Part shown: positions 7,809 through 15,015 of the stretch, in pieces
Layout of the letters: each line of letters opens with the position of its first letter
How positions within the stretch are numbered: position 1 is the first letter of the stretch
DNA from: Flavobacteriales bacterium MED-G22
GTDB lineage: Bacteria; Bacteroidota; Bacteroidia; Flavobacteriales; Flavobacteriaceae
Reading direction: 5' to 3'
DNA length: 20,388 nucleotides
Assembly (NCBI GenBank): GCA_002457295.1
Contig: NTKF01000022.1
Span: 1-20,388 of the forward strand
Program-made: the position numbers and the translations under genes
Notes under the pieces: generated by a model
Databases searched by the model: none
Told to the model about the DNA's origin: nothing
The model's input: the letters and a program-made list of their open reading frames with translations, nothing else

Positions 7809-8540
7809 ATGCATAAAAATCTAAAACCTTTTGAAAATCAAAAAAGTTCAAAAAAAGAACAGGTGACCCAGATGTTTGATCAAATATCAAAGCACTATGA
7901 TGGTCTCAATAGGATTATCACCTTAGGAATTGATTTAGTGTGGCGAAAACGGGTGGTTAAGCTAGTGGCAAATCAAAAACCAGTTAATATTCTTGACATT
8001 GCTACAGGCACTGCAGATTTGGCCATAGCTCTCAACAAAACATCAGCAAAAGAAATTATAGGCTTAGACATTTCACCCAATATGCTTGCTATGGGCGAAG
8101 AAAAAATTAAGCAAAAAAACCTTACTGATAAAATTACTTTATTGCTGGGTGACTCCGAAAAACTTCCCTTTGATGCTAAAACGTTTGATGCTGTGACCGT
8201 TGCTTTTGGCGTGCGCAATTTTGAAAATTTAAACCAAGGGCTTAAAGAAATTTGTAGGGTCCTAAAGCCTGATGGAATTTTAGTGATTCTTGAAACCGCA
8301 GTTCCCCAGAATAAACTGCTAAAATTTGGCTATCAGTGGTATACTCAAAATATATTGCCATTCTTCGGAAAACTCTTTGCTAAAGAGGCTTCAGCTTATC
8401 GTTATTTGTCAGATTCTGCAGCCGCTTTTCCTTGTGGAAAAAATTTCAACAATATTTTAGAAAAAAATGGGTTTATAGATATAGAAGACAAGCCACAAAC
8501 CTTAGGGGTTGCTTCAATATATTGTGCTTTCAAAGCTTAG
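7809..8540 (+). CDS. ubiE: Demethylmenaquinone methyltransferase (UbiE/MenG)
   Basis: This 243-residue class I SAM methyltransferase carries out the last step of menaquinone synthesis, C-methylation of demethylmenaquinone. Flavobacteria normally respire with menaquinone only, so the MenG role is the expected one. The N-terminal family signature HYDGLNRIITLGIDLVWRKR (29-48) is intact. SAM-binding motif I is ILDIATGTAD (61-70), the motif II acidic strand is GLDIS (85-89), and the UbiE-specific block AFGVRNFEN (132-140) is followed by RVLKPDG (150-156). The last part of the gene overlaps the start of porT, which suggests translational coupling. A -7-type promoter motif ends 8 bases before the ATG, leaving almost no leader. 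Confidence 0.93.
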   Translation: MHKNLKPFENQKSSKKEQVTQMFDQISKHYDGLNRIITLGIDLVWRKRVVKLVANQKPVNILDIATGTADLAIALNKTSAKEIIGLDISPNMLAMGEEKIKQKNLTDKITLLLGDSEKLPFDAKTFDAVTVAFGVRNFENLNQGLKEICRVLKPDGILVILETAVPQNKLLKFGYQWYTQNILPFFGKLFAKEASAYRYLSDSAAAFPCGKNFNNILEKNGFIDIEDKPQTLGVASIYCAFKA

Positions 8541-9261
8541 ATACTTTTTCTTCTTTATTGGGTTCTTTGGAATGGTATTCCATGGATTCGGGCAATATCC
8601 TACTTTAAGGGAGCGGGTTATCAATCTTCCCAATTTTGATAAAAAAGTAATGCATTATGGCTATTTCTTAGGGACCAATCAATATGATTTTAAGTTCGAA
8701 TATGTCCCAGAATACTACACTACCATGAACTATAAGGACATCGCAGTTGAGTCAAAATCAGGTTTTAATGTGGGCCTAATTGGAGATTTACGGATAAATG
8801 AATTTTTTAATTTACGATTAGAGCCAGGGCTCTATTATTCTAAAAGGGATTTAATATATCCTGAGTTTTCTGAATTTGAAAAGGATGGAGACCTTAGAAG
8901 AGAAGTAAAATCAACTTACATTCACCTGCCTTTAATTCTAAAAATCAATGTTCGAAGGATTAATAATTTTCGCCCATTTCTCCTTACTGGGATATCAACT
9001 GATTTTAACCTGTCCAGCAACGCAAAAAATACAGATGATAATTTGAGTAATGTCTTTAGAACTGTATCGCAAAACCTTAACTACGAATTGGGGTTGGGTT
9101 TTGATTTTTATTTGGTTTATTTTAAGTTTTCCCCCTCAATAAGGGGCATTTTCTCTTTTCAAAATGAGCTTATGCCAGACAATGATCCCAACAGCCCTTG
9201 GACGGGTAAAATTCTTAATATGTTTAGTCGAGGGTTTGCGATTAATCTTACTTTTGAATAA
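8524..9261 (+). CDS. porT: PorT/SprT-type outer membrane beta-barrel protein (type IX secretion)
   Basis: PorT is a small outer-membrane-associated barrel needed for the type IX secretion system, which exports proteins with C-terminal sorting domains and supports gliding in many flavobacteria. The protein (245 residues from GTG 8524) has a hydrophobic signal peptide ending near HGFGQ (residues 20-24). It continues as an eight-strand-type barrel: GFNVGLIGDLRINEFFNLRLEPGLYYS, then YIHLPLILKINVR, RPFLLTGIS and a terminal strand FAINLTFE. The start is uncertain. GTG at 8524 gives a compact signal peptide, while TTG at 8509 adds five residues; both lie inside ubiE. Placement directly after ubiE matches the gene order I recall for flavobacterial sprT/porT. 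Other T9SS genes are not in this window. The 3' end overlaps the convergent methyltransferase gene by 14 bases. Confidence 0.82.
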   Translation: MLSKLRYFFFFIGFFGMVFHGFGQYPTLRERVINLPNFDKKVMHYGYFLGTNQYDFKFEYVPEYYTTMNYKDIAVESKSGFNVGLIGDLRINEFFNLRLEPGLYYSKRDLIYPEFSEFEKDGDLRREVKSTYIHLPLILKINVRRINNFRPFLLTGISTDFNLSSNAKNTDDNLSNVFRTVSQNLNYELGLGFDFYLVYFKFSPSIRGIFSFQNELMPDNDPNSPWTGKILNMFSRGFAINLTFE

Positions 9262-9979
9262 AAGGAGGTCTAAAAAATTCATGTAATAGAATCGCTGCTG
9301 CAACAGCAACGTTGAGACTTTCTGCTCCATTATTCTTTAAGTTTTGTTTGGGAATGGTTAAGGATTCATGTTTTATATGATAGAGTGATTCTGAAATACC
9401 ATGAGATTCGTTACCCAAAACCAGAACACCTTCTGGAGTGCATTTTGATTCATTGATAGACCCCCCATTCATATCCGCAAAATATATAGGTTTATCAATT
9501 TTTTTTAAGTAAGATTCAAGTGCCACATAGTGAAGTTTTACTCGTGCAATTGACCCCATAGTGGCTTGTACAACCTTGGGGTTAAAACAATCTACACAAT
9601 CTAGGCTGCATACAATTTGTGAAAGGCCGTACCAATCAGATGTTCTAATGATCGTTCCTAAATTTCCTGGGTCTTTTATTTGATCCAAAACCAACTGAAA
9701 AGTTGGAACTGAATCTATTGTGTGGTTTGGGATTTGGAAAACACCCATGATTGGACTGGGTGATGAAAAATGAGTGATTGACCTCATCTCCTGTGTTGTT
9801 ATCCTGAAGGGTTCTATTGATGCAAACTCTTTGGTTGCCAGCAGGACCTCTGGAATAAATTCTGCCGAAAGTAAATCTAATACAACTTTTTCACCCTCAG
9901 CCACAAACAGGTTATACTGCTTTCTGAATTTTTTAAGCTTAAGTTGTTGTATTTGTTTACGTAGCTTGTTAGAGAGCAT
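9248..9979 (-). CDS. SpoU/TrmH-family RNA 2'-O-methyltransferase, target unknown
   Basis: This 243-residue SPOUT enzyme is distinct from the RlmB encoded at 2828. All three family motifs are present: KDPGNLGTIIRTSD (102-115), VLGNESHGIS (187-196) and IPKQNLKNNGAESLNVAVAA (209-228). The N-terminal part (LRKQIQQLKLKKFRKQYNLFVAEGEKVV) has the substrate-binding layout seen in TsnR/RlmB-like enzymes that recognise a folded RNA. The target may be rRNA or tRNA; I cannot decide from sequence. Its 3' end overlaps porT by 14 bases on the opposite strand. Its start lies only 37 bases from the divergent TamL-like gene, whose candidate promoter reaches back into this gene's first codons. Confidence 0.85.
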   Translation of the reverse strand: MLSNKLRKQIQQLKLKKFRKQYNLFVAEGEKVVLDLLSAEFIPEVLLATKEFASIEPFRITTQEMRSITHFSSPSPIMGVFQIPNHTIDSVPTFQLVLDQIKDPGNLGTIIRTSDWYGLSQIVCSLDCVDCFNPKVVQATMGSIARVKLHYVALESYLKKIDKPIYFADMNGGSINESKCTPEGVLVLGNESHGISESLYHIKHESLTIPKQNLKNNGAESLNVAVAAAILLHEFFRPPFIQK

Positions 9980-9997
9980 AAAAAAGAATTATTTTTG
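9966..9997 (+). promoter_or_regulatory. Candidate promoter for the TamL-like gene
   Basis: TATTTTTG at 9990-9997 matches the -7 consensus TAnnTTTG. A TTG at 9966-9968 lies 21 bases upstream, within the usual -33 spacing. The -33 part overlaps the first codons of the divergent methyltransferase gene. The start codon at 10017 is 19 bases downstream. Confidence 0.5.
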
Positions 9998-10016
9998 AAA
10001 GTTAATCACCCGTATA

Positions 10017-12566
10017 TTGAATCTCTACTCTGCTAAATTAACCATTCTTTTGACTCTTTCTCTGATTCTTCAGGGCTGTGTGGTTCACCGACCTGTTGAT
10101 GAAAAAGATCGTTTGATTGTTGAAAATAGAATATTTCAAGATTCTATATCAGTGAAAAATGATCCCGTAAGCTTAGTTATAACCACAAAACCCAACCAGC
10201 GCTTTATAGGAATACCCTTCCGACTAATGCTCTACAAAAGAGCCCATCCTGAGCCAGAAGAATTATTTCAAGATTGGCTCGATAAAAAACCCAAAAGAGT
10301 TGAAAAATTAAATCGAATACTCTCTGAAAAGCAGGTCCAAGGAATACAAAAAAACTTTGTAAAGTTTCATGAATGGTTAAAAAAAACGGGGGAACCACCT
10401 GCACTGTTGGATTCTGTAGCCATAAAAAAATCTGAAAAAAGGATCGTTCAATATTTTAAAAATCTTGGCTATTTTGATGTGAAAGTTGAGACCAAAGAAA
10501 TTCCACTAAATGACAATAAAATAGCCCTTGCTTATAAGATTAATAAAAACCAAAGGTATGTCATTGACTCAATACAATTGGAAAGTGAAAGTTCTGCTAT
10601 ACGCTCTATTTACGAGAAAAACACAGAAGAGCAATGGATTGAAAAAGGGGCTCCTTTTGAAGTGAAAAATTTTGATCGAGAACGAGATCGTCTTTTAGCT
10701 CTATTTAGAAATAATGGTGTTTACAATTTTCAGCAAAACAGTCTAAAATTTATTGCAGCTATAGACAGTACTGGAAAAGACTTAACCATTCCAGTAACAG
10801 TAAGCATTAAAAACCCCTCCATTCGTTCTAATGACACTCTACTTACAATCCCCTACAAAATCAATACAGTTGATAAAATTGATATTTATGTTAACGATAC
10901 TTCTGAGGGAACAAGCTTTCAAGCTTTTTCGGATTCTTTGGAATATGACGGCTTTACTATATTTTCAAAAGGAAAACTGAATTATAAACCTAAGGCGTTA
11001 ACCTCTGGTATATTAATTCAAAAAAATAAACCTTATAGTGATGCCGATCGAGCAGCTACTTATCGTTATTTTACCAATTTAAAAAATTTTAAATACCCTA
11101 GTATAACCTTTCGCCCTCTGAACCAAGACACTACAGCATTAAAGGCATTGGTTTATCTTACTCCAAAAGAGCGCTACTCGTTAGATTTTGATTTAGACCT
11201 TTCACATTCTAACCTTCAAGATTTTGGAATAGGCTTGGGAGGTGGATTAGGGATTAGAAATGTTTTCAAGGGTGGTGCACTTTTAGAGTTAGGTTTAAAT
11301 TCAAACATAGGTGGGTCTAGAGACATCGCCCAAGATCAAGACCAGTTTTTTAATATTTTTGAATTGAGTTCTGATGCCAAACTAAGTGTTCCTAGAATAC
11401 TTTTGCCTTTTGTGAAAAAGGAAATTATACCAAAAAAAATGTATCCTCAAACAAACCTTATTGTGGGTACCAGCTATCAAAAAAACATTGGATTAGACAA
11501 ACAATTTTTTACTGGTGCATATCAATTTGATTGGAAACCTAATTCTAAAAATGAACTGTTATTTAAGTTAGTCGATTTAGAATTTGTCAACAACCAAAAC
11601 GTATCCAATTATTTCAACGTTTATAGAAACTCATATGATCGATTGAATGCTATTGCTTCTGAAATAGAATCAAATGAAAATTGGTATGATGAAAATCAAG
11701 ATCTAAAAATACCTGACGGCACTCAAATATTTATGAGTGCAGTACTAAATAACGAAACAATAATAGGAGCCGATGACCCGGCCTATCAAACAGTAAATGG
11801 AATCCAAGAACGCTGGAATCGATTAACTGCAAACAATCTTATTTTGGGTTCCTCATTTACATTTAGTAGCAATAATCAAGAAAGTATTTTCGATGAGACC
11901 TTTTATCAACTTCGATGGAAAACAGAATGGGTTGGTGGTCTTCTCAATCAATTTTTAAAAGAGGACAGTACAATTAATGCTTCGGGTAATAGTTCCTTCA
12001 ATGGAGTATCTTCTTCTCAATATGTAAAAACTGAATTAGATTATATCAAGCATTGGCGAGTCGGGCGAAAGCGGGTTTTAGCCTTTCATTTTTTTGGAGG
12101 TATTGCAATTCCCTACGGCAATGCCAATAGCATTCCCTTCATACGTTCCTTTTTTTCAGGAGGAACTAATGATAATCGAGCTTGGAAAGCCTACAAGTTG
12201 GGACCAGGAAGCAGCAATAATATTAATGAATTTAATGAAGCTAATTTTAAGCTTGCTCTGAATTTAGAATATCGGTTTCCACTAATCGGCTCCTTAAATG
12301 GTGCACTCTTTAGCGATATAGGTAACATTTGGAATATATGGGATAGTGTAGAAGACCCTGCTATGCGATTTGATGGGTTACAAGATTTAGCTGAAATTGC
12401 CATTGGCACGGGCTTTGGGCTACGTTATGATTTAGATTTTTTTGTGATTCGATTTGACACAGGCTTTAAGACCCACAATCCTTCATTACCTTTAGAAAAG
12501 AGATGGGGGTCAGATTTAAGTCTCAGAAAAGCAGTTTTCAACATCGGTATCAATTATCCATTTTAA
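10017..12566 (+). CDS. TamL-like lipidated BamA/TamA-family outer membrane protein
   Basis: This 849-residue Omp85-superfamily protein is predicted to help insert or assemble outer-membrane proteins. The N-terminus is a lipoprotein signal with lipobox LQGC (Cys21), a feature of the Bacteroidota TamA variant TamL. POTRA-like units follow. The clearest spans about 135-190 (KNLGYFDVKVETKEIPL, then ALAYKINKNQRYVIDSIQL), and more lie at about 190-380. The C-terminal part from about 385 is a 16-strand-type barrel with glycine-rich early strands and a terminal strand NIGINYPF ending in Phe. In the L6 loop region the usual VRGF/Y is replaced: GGTNDNRAWKAYKLGPG (715-731) keeps the arginine (721) but not the RGF/RGY. 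The start is TTG at 10017, and no ATG fits the signal peptide. No tamB is adjacent, so TamL is preferred over BamA mainly because of the lipobox. Confidence 0.82.
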   Translation: MNLYSAKLTILLTLSLILQGCVVHRPVDEKDRLIVENRIFQDSISVKNDPVSLVITTKPNQRFIGIPFRLMLYKRAHPEPEELFQDWLDKKPKRVEKLNRILSEKQVQGIQKNFVKFHEWLKKTGEPPALLDSVAIKKSEKRIVQYFKNLGYFDVKVETKEIPLNDNKIALAYKINKNQRYVIDSIQLESESSAIRSIYEKNTEEQWIEKGAPFEVKNFDRERDRLLALFRNNGVYNFQQNSLKFIAAIDSTGKDLTIPVTVSIKNPSIRSNDTLLTIPYKINTVDKIDIYVNDTSEGTSFQAFSDSLEYDGFTIFSKGKLNYKPKALTSGILIQKNKPYSDADRAATYRYFTNLKNFKYPSITFRPLNQDTTALKALVYLTPKERYSLDFDLDLSHSNLQDFGIGLGGGLGIRNVFKGGALLELGLNSNIGGSRDIAQDQDQFFNIFELSSDAKLSVPRILLPFVKKEIIPKKMYPQTNLIVGTSYQKNIGLDKQFFTGAYQFDWKPNSKNELLFKLVDLEFVNNQNVSNYFNVYRNSYDRLNAIASEIESNENWYDENQDLKIPDGTQIFMSAVLNNETIIGADDPAYQTVNGIQERWNRLTANNLILGSSFTFSSNNQESIFDETFYQLRWKTEWVGGLLNQFLKEDSTINASGNSSFNGVSSSQYVKTELDYIKHWRVGRKRVLAFHFFGGIAIPYGNANSIPFIRSFFSGGTNDNRAWKAYKLGPGSSNNINEFNEANFKLALNLEYRFPLIGSLNGALFSDIGNIWNIWDSVEDPAMRFDGLQDLAEIAIGTGFGLRYDLDFFVIRFDTGFKTHNPSLPLEKRWGSDLSLRKAVFNIGINYPF

Positions 12567-12581
12567 ACCAAAAAAGTTTAA

Positions 12582-12589
12582 TATTTTTG
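12582..12589 (+). promoter_or_regulatory. Candidate -7 element for fbaA
   Basis: TATTTTTG matches TAnnTTTG, 16 bases before the aldolase ATG and inside the 39-base gap after the TamL-like gene. No clear -33 TTTG is seen, so confidence is limited; fbaA could also be read from upstream. Confidence 0.38.
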
Positions 12590-12605
12590 CTCCAAACCAA
12601 TTTGA

Positions 12606-13673
12606 ATGAAAAATAAAATTCCTGCTGGTGTTATCACTGGCAGACAAGTTCAAGAAATTTTTTCTCTAGCAAAAGAAAAAAAATTTGCACTCCCTGCAGT
12701 AAATGTAACTGGAAACAACACTATCAATGCTGTCTTAGAGACTGCCGCTTCATTAAACAGTCCAGTAATTATTCAATTTTCAAATGGCGGTTCACAGTTC
12801 AATGCTGGAAAGGGTTTGTCTAATGATAACCAACAAGCTGCTATTGCAGGAGCTATTGCGGGGGCAAAGCATATTCATGAATTAGCACCTCTCTATGGAG
12901 CCCATGTGATATTGCACACCGATCATTGTGCAAAAAACTTATTGCCATGGATTGATGGTTTATTGACCGCCAGTGAAAGGTATTACGAACAATATGGAAA
13001 ATCTCTGTTCAGCTCACACATGATTGATCTTTCAGAAGAACCAATTGAAGAAAATATTGCCATTTGTAAAGAATATTTGGCACGTATGAAAAAAATGGAG
13101 ATGACTTTGGAAATTGAATTGGGGATCACTGGAGGTGAAGAAGATGGGGTTGACAACACAGATGTAGATGTTTCTAAATTATACACCCAGCCAGAAGAAG
13201 TTGCTTATGCCTATGAAGAGCTTCTCAAAGTGAGCGACCAATTTACTGTAGCTGCAGCCTTCGGAAATGTGCACGGTGTATATAAACCTGGTAATGTAAA
13301 ATTGACCCCCAAAATATTAAGAAACTCTCAGCAACACATAAGCGAAAAATATAATCTCCCAGAAAATACTGTTGATTTTGTGTTTCATGGAGGCTCTGGT
13401 TCTTCTCAAGAAGAAATAGAAGAGGCTATTGGTTATGGTGTTATTAAAATGAATATTGACACAGACCTTCAGTTCGCTTTTACAGAGGGAATTAGAGATT
13501 ATATGACCGAAAAAATTGACTATTTAACCACTCAGATCGGCAATCCAGAGGGCAAAGAAAATCCAAATAAAAAATATTACGACCCTAGAAAATGGCTTAG
13601 GATGGGTGAGAATACTTTCAAATCTCGTCTTGAAAAAGCCTTTAAAGACCTCAACAACATTAACACTTTATAA
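12606..13673 (+). CDS. fbaA: Class II fructose-bisphosphate aldolase
   Basis: This 355-residue zinc-dependent aldolase of the class IIA (E. coli FbaA) type reversibly splits fructose 1,6-bisphosphate into glyceraldehyde 3-phosphate and dihydroxyacetone phosphate in glycolysis and gluconeogenesis. The visible active-site elements are HTDHC (104-108, catalytic Asp106 and zinc ligand His107), EIELGITGGEEDG (169-181, including the metal-binding Glu), NVHGVYKPG (221-229, zinc ligand His223), FHGGSGSS (260-267, zinc ligand His261 and phosphate-binding glycines) and NIDTD (283-287). Length and spacing match E. coli FbaA closely. A weak hairpin with a T tail straddles the stop codon and is followed at once by a -7 motif for accD. 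Confidence 0.95.
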   Translation: MKNKIPAGVITGRQVQEIFSLAKEKKFALPAVNVTGNNTINAVLETAASLNSPVIIQFSNGGSQFNAGKGLSNDNQQAAIAGAIAGAKHIHELAPLYGAHVILHTDHCAKNLLPWIDGLLTASERYYEQYGKSLFSSHMIDLSEEPIEENIAICKEYLARMKKMEMTLEIELGITGGEEDGVDNTDVDVSKLYTQPEEVAYAYEELLKVSDQFTVAAAFGNVHGVYKPGNVKLTPKILRNSQQHISEKYNLPENTVDFVFHGGSGSSQEEIEEAIGYGVIKMNIDTDLQFAFTEGIRDYMTEKIDYLTTQIGNPEGKENPNKKYYDPRKWLRMGENTFKSRLEKAFKDLNNINTL

Positions 13674-13686
13674 CGAGTGTTTTTTT
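13662..13686 (+). terminator. Weak intrinsic terminator overlapping the fbaA stop codon
   Basis: A 6-bp stem AACACT (13662-13667) pairs with AGTGTT (13676-13681) around an 8-base loop that contains the TAA stop codon (13671-13673), followed by a T run to 13686. The stem is short and AT-rich, so termination may be partial. The last T is also the first base of the accD -7 candidate. Confidence 0.45.
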
Positions 13687-13693
13687 ATATTTG
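13686..13693 (+). promoter_or_regulatory. Candidate -7 element for accD
   Basis: TATATTTG is an exact TAnnTTTG match, 16 bases before the accD ATG. It begins at the end of the T tail of the weak fbaA terminator. No clear TTG appears at -33. Confidence 0.42.
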
Positions 13694-13709
13694 AATAAAA
13701 GCTTCAAAC

Positions 13710-14567
13710 ATGAGTTGGTTTAAACGACGAGAAAAAGGGATTCAAACCAAAACTGAAGAAAAAAAAGACATTCCAAAGGGTCTCTGGTATAAAACTCCGA
13801 CTGGAAAAGTTGTTGAGACTCAAGAATTAACCCAAAACCAATATGTAAGCCCTGAAGACGGTTACCACGTTCATATTGGTAGTAAGGAATATTTTGAAAT
13901 TCTATTTGATAGCAATAAATTCGAGGAATTTGATGTGTCGCTTAGATCTAAAGATTTTTTGAAGTTTGAGGATTCAAAAAAGTACCTTAATCGATTAAAA
14001 GAAGCTCACAAAAAAAGCGGGCTAAACGATGCCATAAGATGTGCCATTGGTGATTCAAAAGGAAAAAAATTAGTGATTGCTTGTATGGACTTTTCTTTTA
14101 TTGGTGGATCAATGGGTTCTGTAGTAGGAGAAAAAATAGCTCGATCAGTTAATATGGCTTTAAAGAATAATTGTCCCCTGCTAATTATTTCAAAATCAGG
14201 CGGGGCTAGAATGATGGAGTCAGCCACTTCTTTGATGCAAATGGCAAAAACAGCTGCCAAACTATCTCAACTTGCTGAAGCCAAATTACCCTATATTTCA
14301 CTTTGTACAGACCCCACAACGGGTGGAACCACTGCTTCTTTTGCAATGCTCGGAGATATCAATATTGCAGAGCCAGGTGCACTTATTGCTTTTGCTGGGC
14401 CCAGAGTGGTGAAAGATACCACTGGAAAAGAACTTCCTGAGGGTTTTCAAACTAGTGAATTTCAACTTGAAAAAGGCTTTTTAGATTTTATTTCACATCG
14501 AAAAGAGCTCAAAAATAAAATTAATCTTTATATCGATTTGATTCAAAATCAACAGATAAGAGAATAA
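13710..14567 (+). CDS. accD: Acetyl-CoA carboxylase carboxyltransferase subunit beta, zinc-ribbon cysteines absent
   Basis: This 285-residue beta subunit of the carboxyltransferase partners with AccA to move CO2 from biotin to acetyl-CoA, the first committed step of fatty-acid synthesis. The crotonase-like core is typical: [46 protein letters not shown] and [14 protein letters not shown] carry the glycine-rich acyl-CoA and oxyanion-hole loops. The start [10 protein letters not shown] resembles E. coli AccD (MSWIERI). The odd point is the N-terminal zinc ribbon: the region [20 protein letters not shown] followed by [14 protein letters not shown] (24-57) aligns with the E. coli CxxC...CxxC finger, but the positions of Cys27, Cys30, Cys46 and Cys49 hold Thr, Thr/gap, Ser and Asp. 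The fold outline (TG, SPEDGYH) is otherwise kept. accA is not in the window. Confidence 0.94.
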   Translation: MSWFKRREKGIQTKTEEKKDIPKGLWYKTPTGKVVETQELTQNQYVSPEDGYHVHIGSKEYFEILFDSNKFEEFDVSLRSKDFLKFEDSKKYLNRLKEAHKKSGLNDAIRCAIGDSKGKKLVIACMDFSFIGGSMGSVVGEKIARSVNMALKNNCPLLIISKSGGARMMESATSLMQMAKTAAKLSQLAEAKLPYISLCTDPTTGGTTASFAMLGDINIAEPGALIAFAGPRVVKDTTGKELPEGFQTSEFQLEKGFLDFISHRKELKNKINLYIDLIQNQQIRE

Positions 14568-14604
14568 AATAGGGAGGCAATAAGTTATAAATCAATATAA
14601 ATCT

Positions 14605-14612
14605 TATATTTG
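14605..14612 (+). promoter_or_regulatory. Candidate -7 element for rpsO
   Basis: TATATTTG matches TAnnTTTG exactly and lies 45 bases before the rpsO start. This gives a longer leader than its neighbours, long enough to hold a regulatory structure, though I can draw no convincing one. No clear -33 TTG was found. Confidence 0.42.
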
Positions 14613-14657
14613 CCACCTTATTTAAGCATACATAATAATTATTGAACTAATATTGGC

Positions 14658-14927
14658 ATGTATTTAACAAAAGAAACTAAAGAAAAGATTTTCAAAAAAC
14701 ACGGATCCTCTGCCAAAAACACAGGATCTACAGAAGGTCAAATTGCTTTATTTACCTACCGTATCAATCACCTTTCAGAGCATTTAAAAAAGAACAAGAA
14801 AGACTTCAACACTGAACGCTCATTAGTACGATTGGTGGGTAAAAGAAGACAGCAACTAGACTATCTTAAATCCAAAGATATTGAACGATACCGCTCCATT
14901 ATCAAGGAACTGAAAATAAGAAAATAA
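14658..14927 (+). CDS. rpsO: 30S ribosomal protein S15
   Basis: This 89-residue ribosomal protein has the full S15 length. It shows the conserved GSTEGQIALFTYRINHLSEHL block (about 23-43), LKKNKKDFNTERSLVRLVGKRR (about 43-64) and a C-terminal LDYLKSKDIERYRSIIKELKIRK. S15 binds the central domain of 16S rRNA early in 30S assembly. The gene lies 88 bases before pnp, the same rpsO-pnp order known from E. coli and many other bacteria. The ATG at 14658 has no Shine-Dalgarno sequence before it, as expected for this lineage. Confidence 0.97.
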   Translation: MYLTKETKEKIFKKHGSSAKNTGSTEGQIALFTYRINHLSEHLKKNKKDFNTERSLVRLVGKRRQQLDYLKSKDIERYRSIIKELKIRK

Positions 14928-14942
14928 AAAACTCCTTCGGGA

Positions 14943-14968
14943 ATTCATACTTGCTGAATCAAGTTTTT
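14943..14968 (+). promoter_or_regulatory. Possible attenuator or processing hairpins between rpsO and pnp
   Basis: Two short inverted repeats overlap here. ATTCA (14943-14947) can pair with TGAAT (14955-14959), and ACTTG (14949-14953) can pair with CAAGT (14960-14964), the second followed by TTTT. The two cannot form together. Just upstream, a small TCC-TTCG-GGA hairpin (14933-14942) has a UUCG loop. The stems are only 3 to 5 pairs, so support is weak; the location matches the rpsO-pnp gap, which in E. coli holds a terminator and an RNase III site. Confidence 0.25.
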
Positions 14969-15015
14969 CATTGGTTGCCTAACAACACACAACAGCAATT
15001 TTAGGTTTAACCAAA

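Noticed and set aside
9261..9269. AAAGGAGGT, a perfect Shine-Dalgarno-like string on the plus strand
   Set aside because: It is the reverse complement of coding sequence at the end of the SpoU methyltransferase, and no plus-strand gene begins after it.
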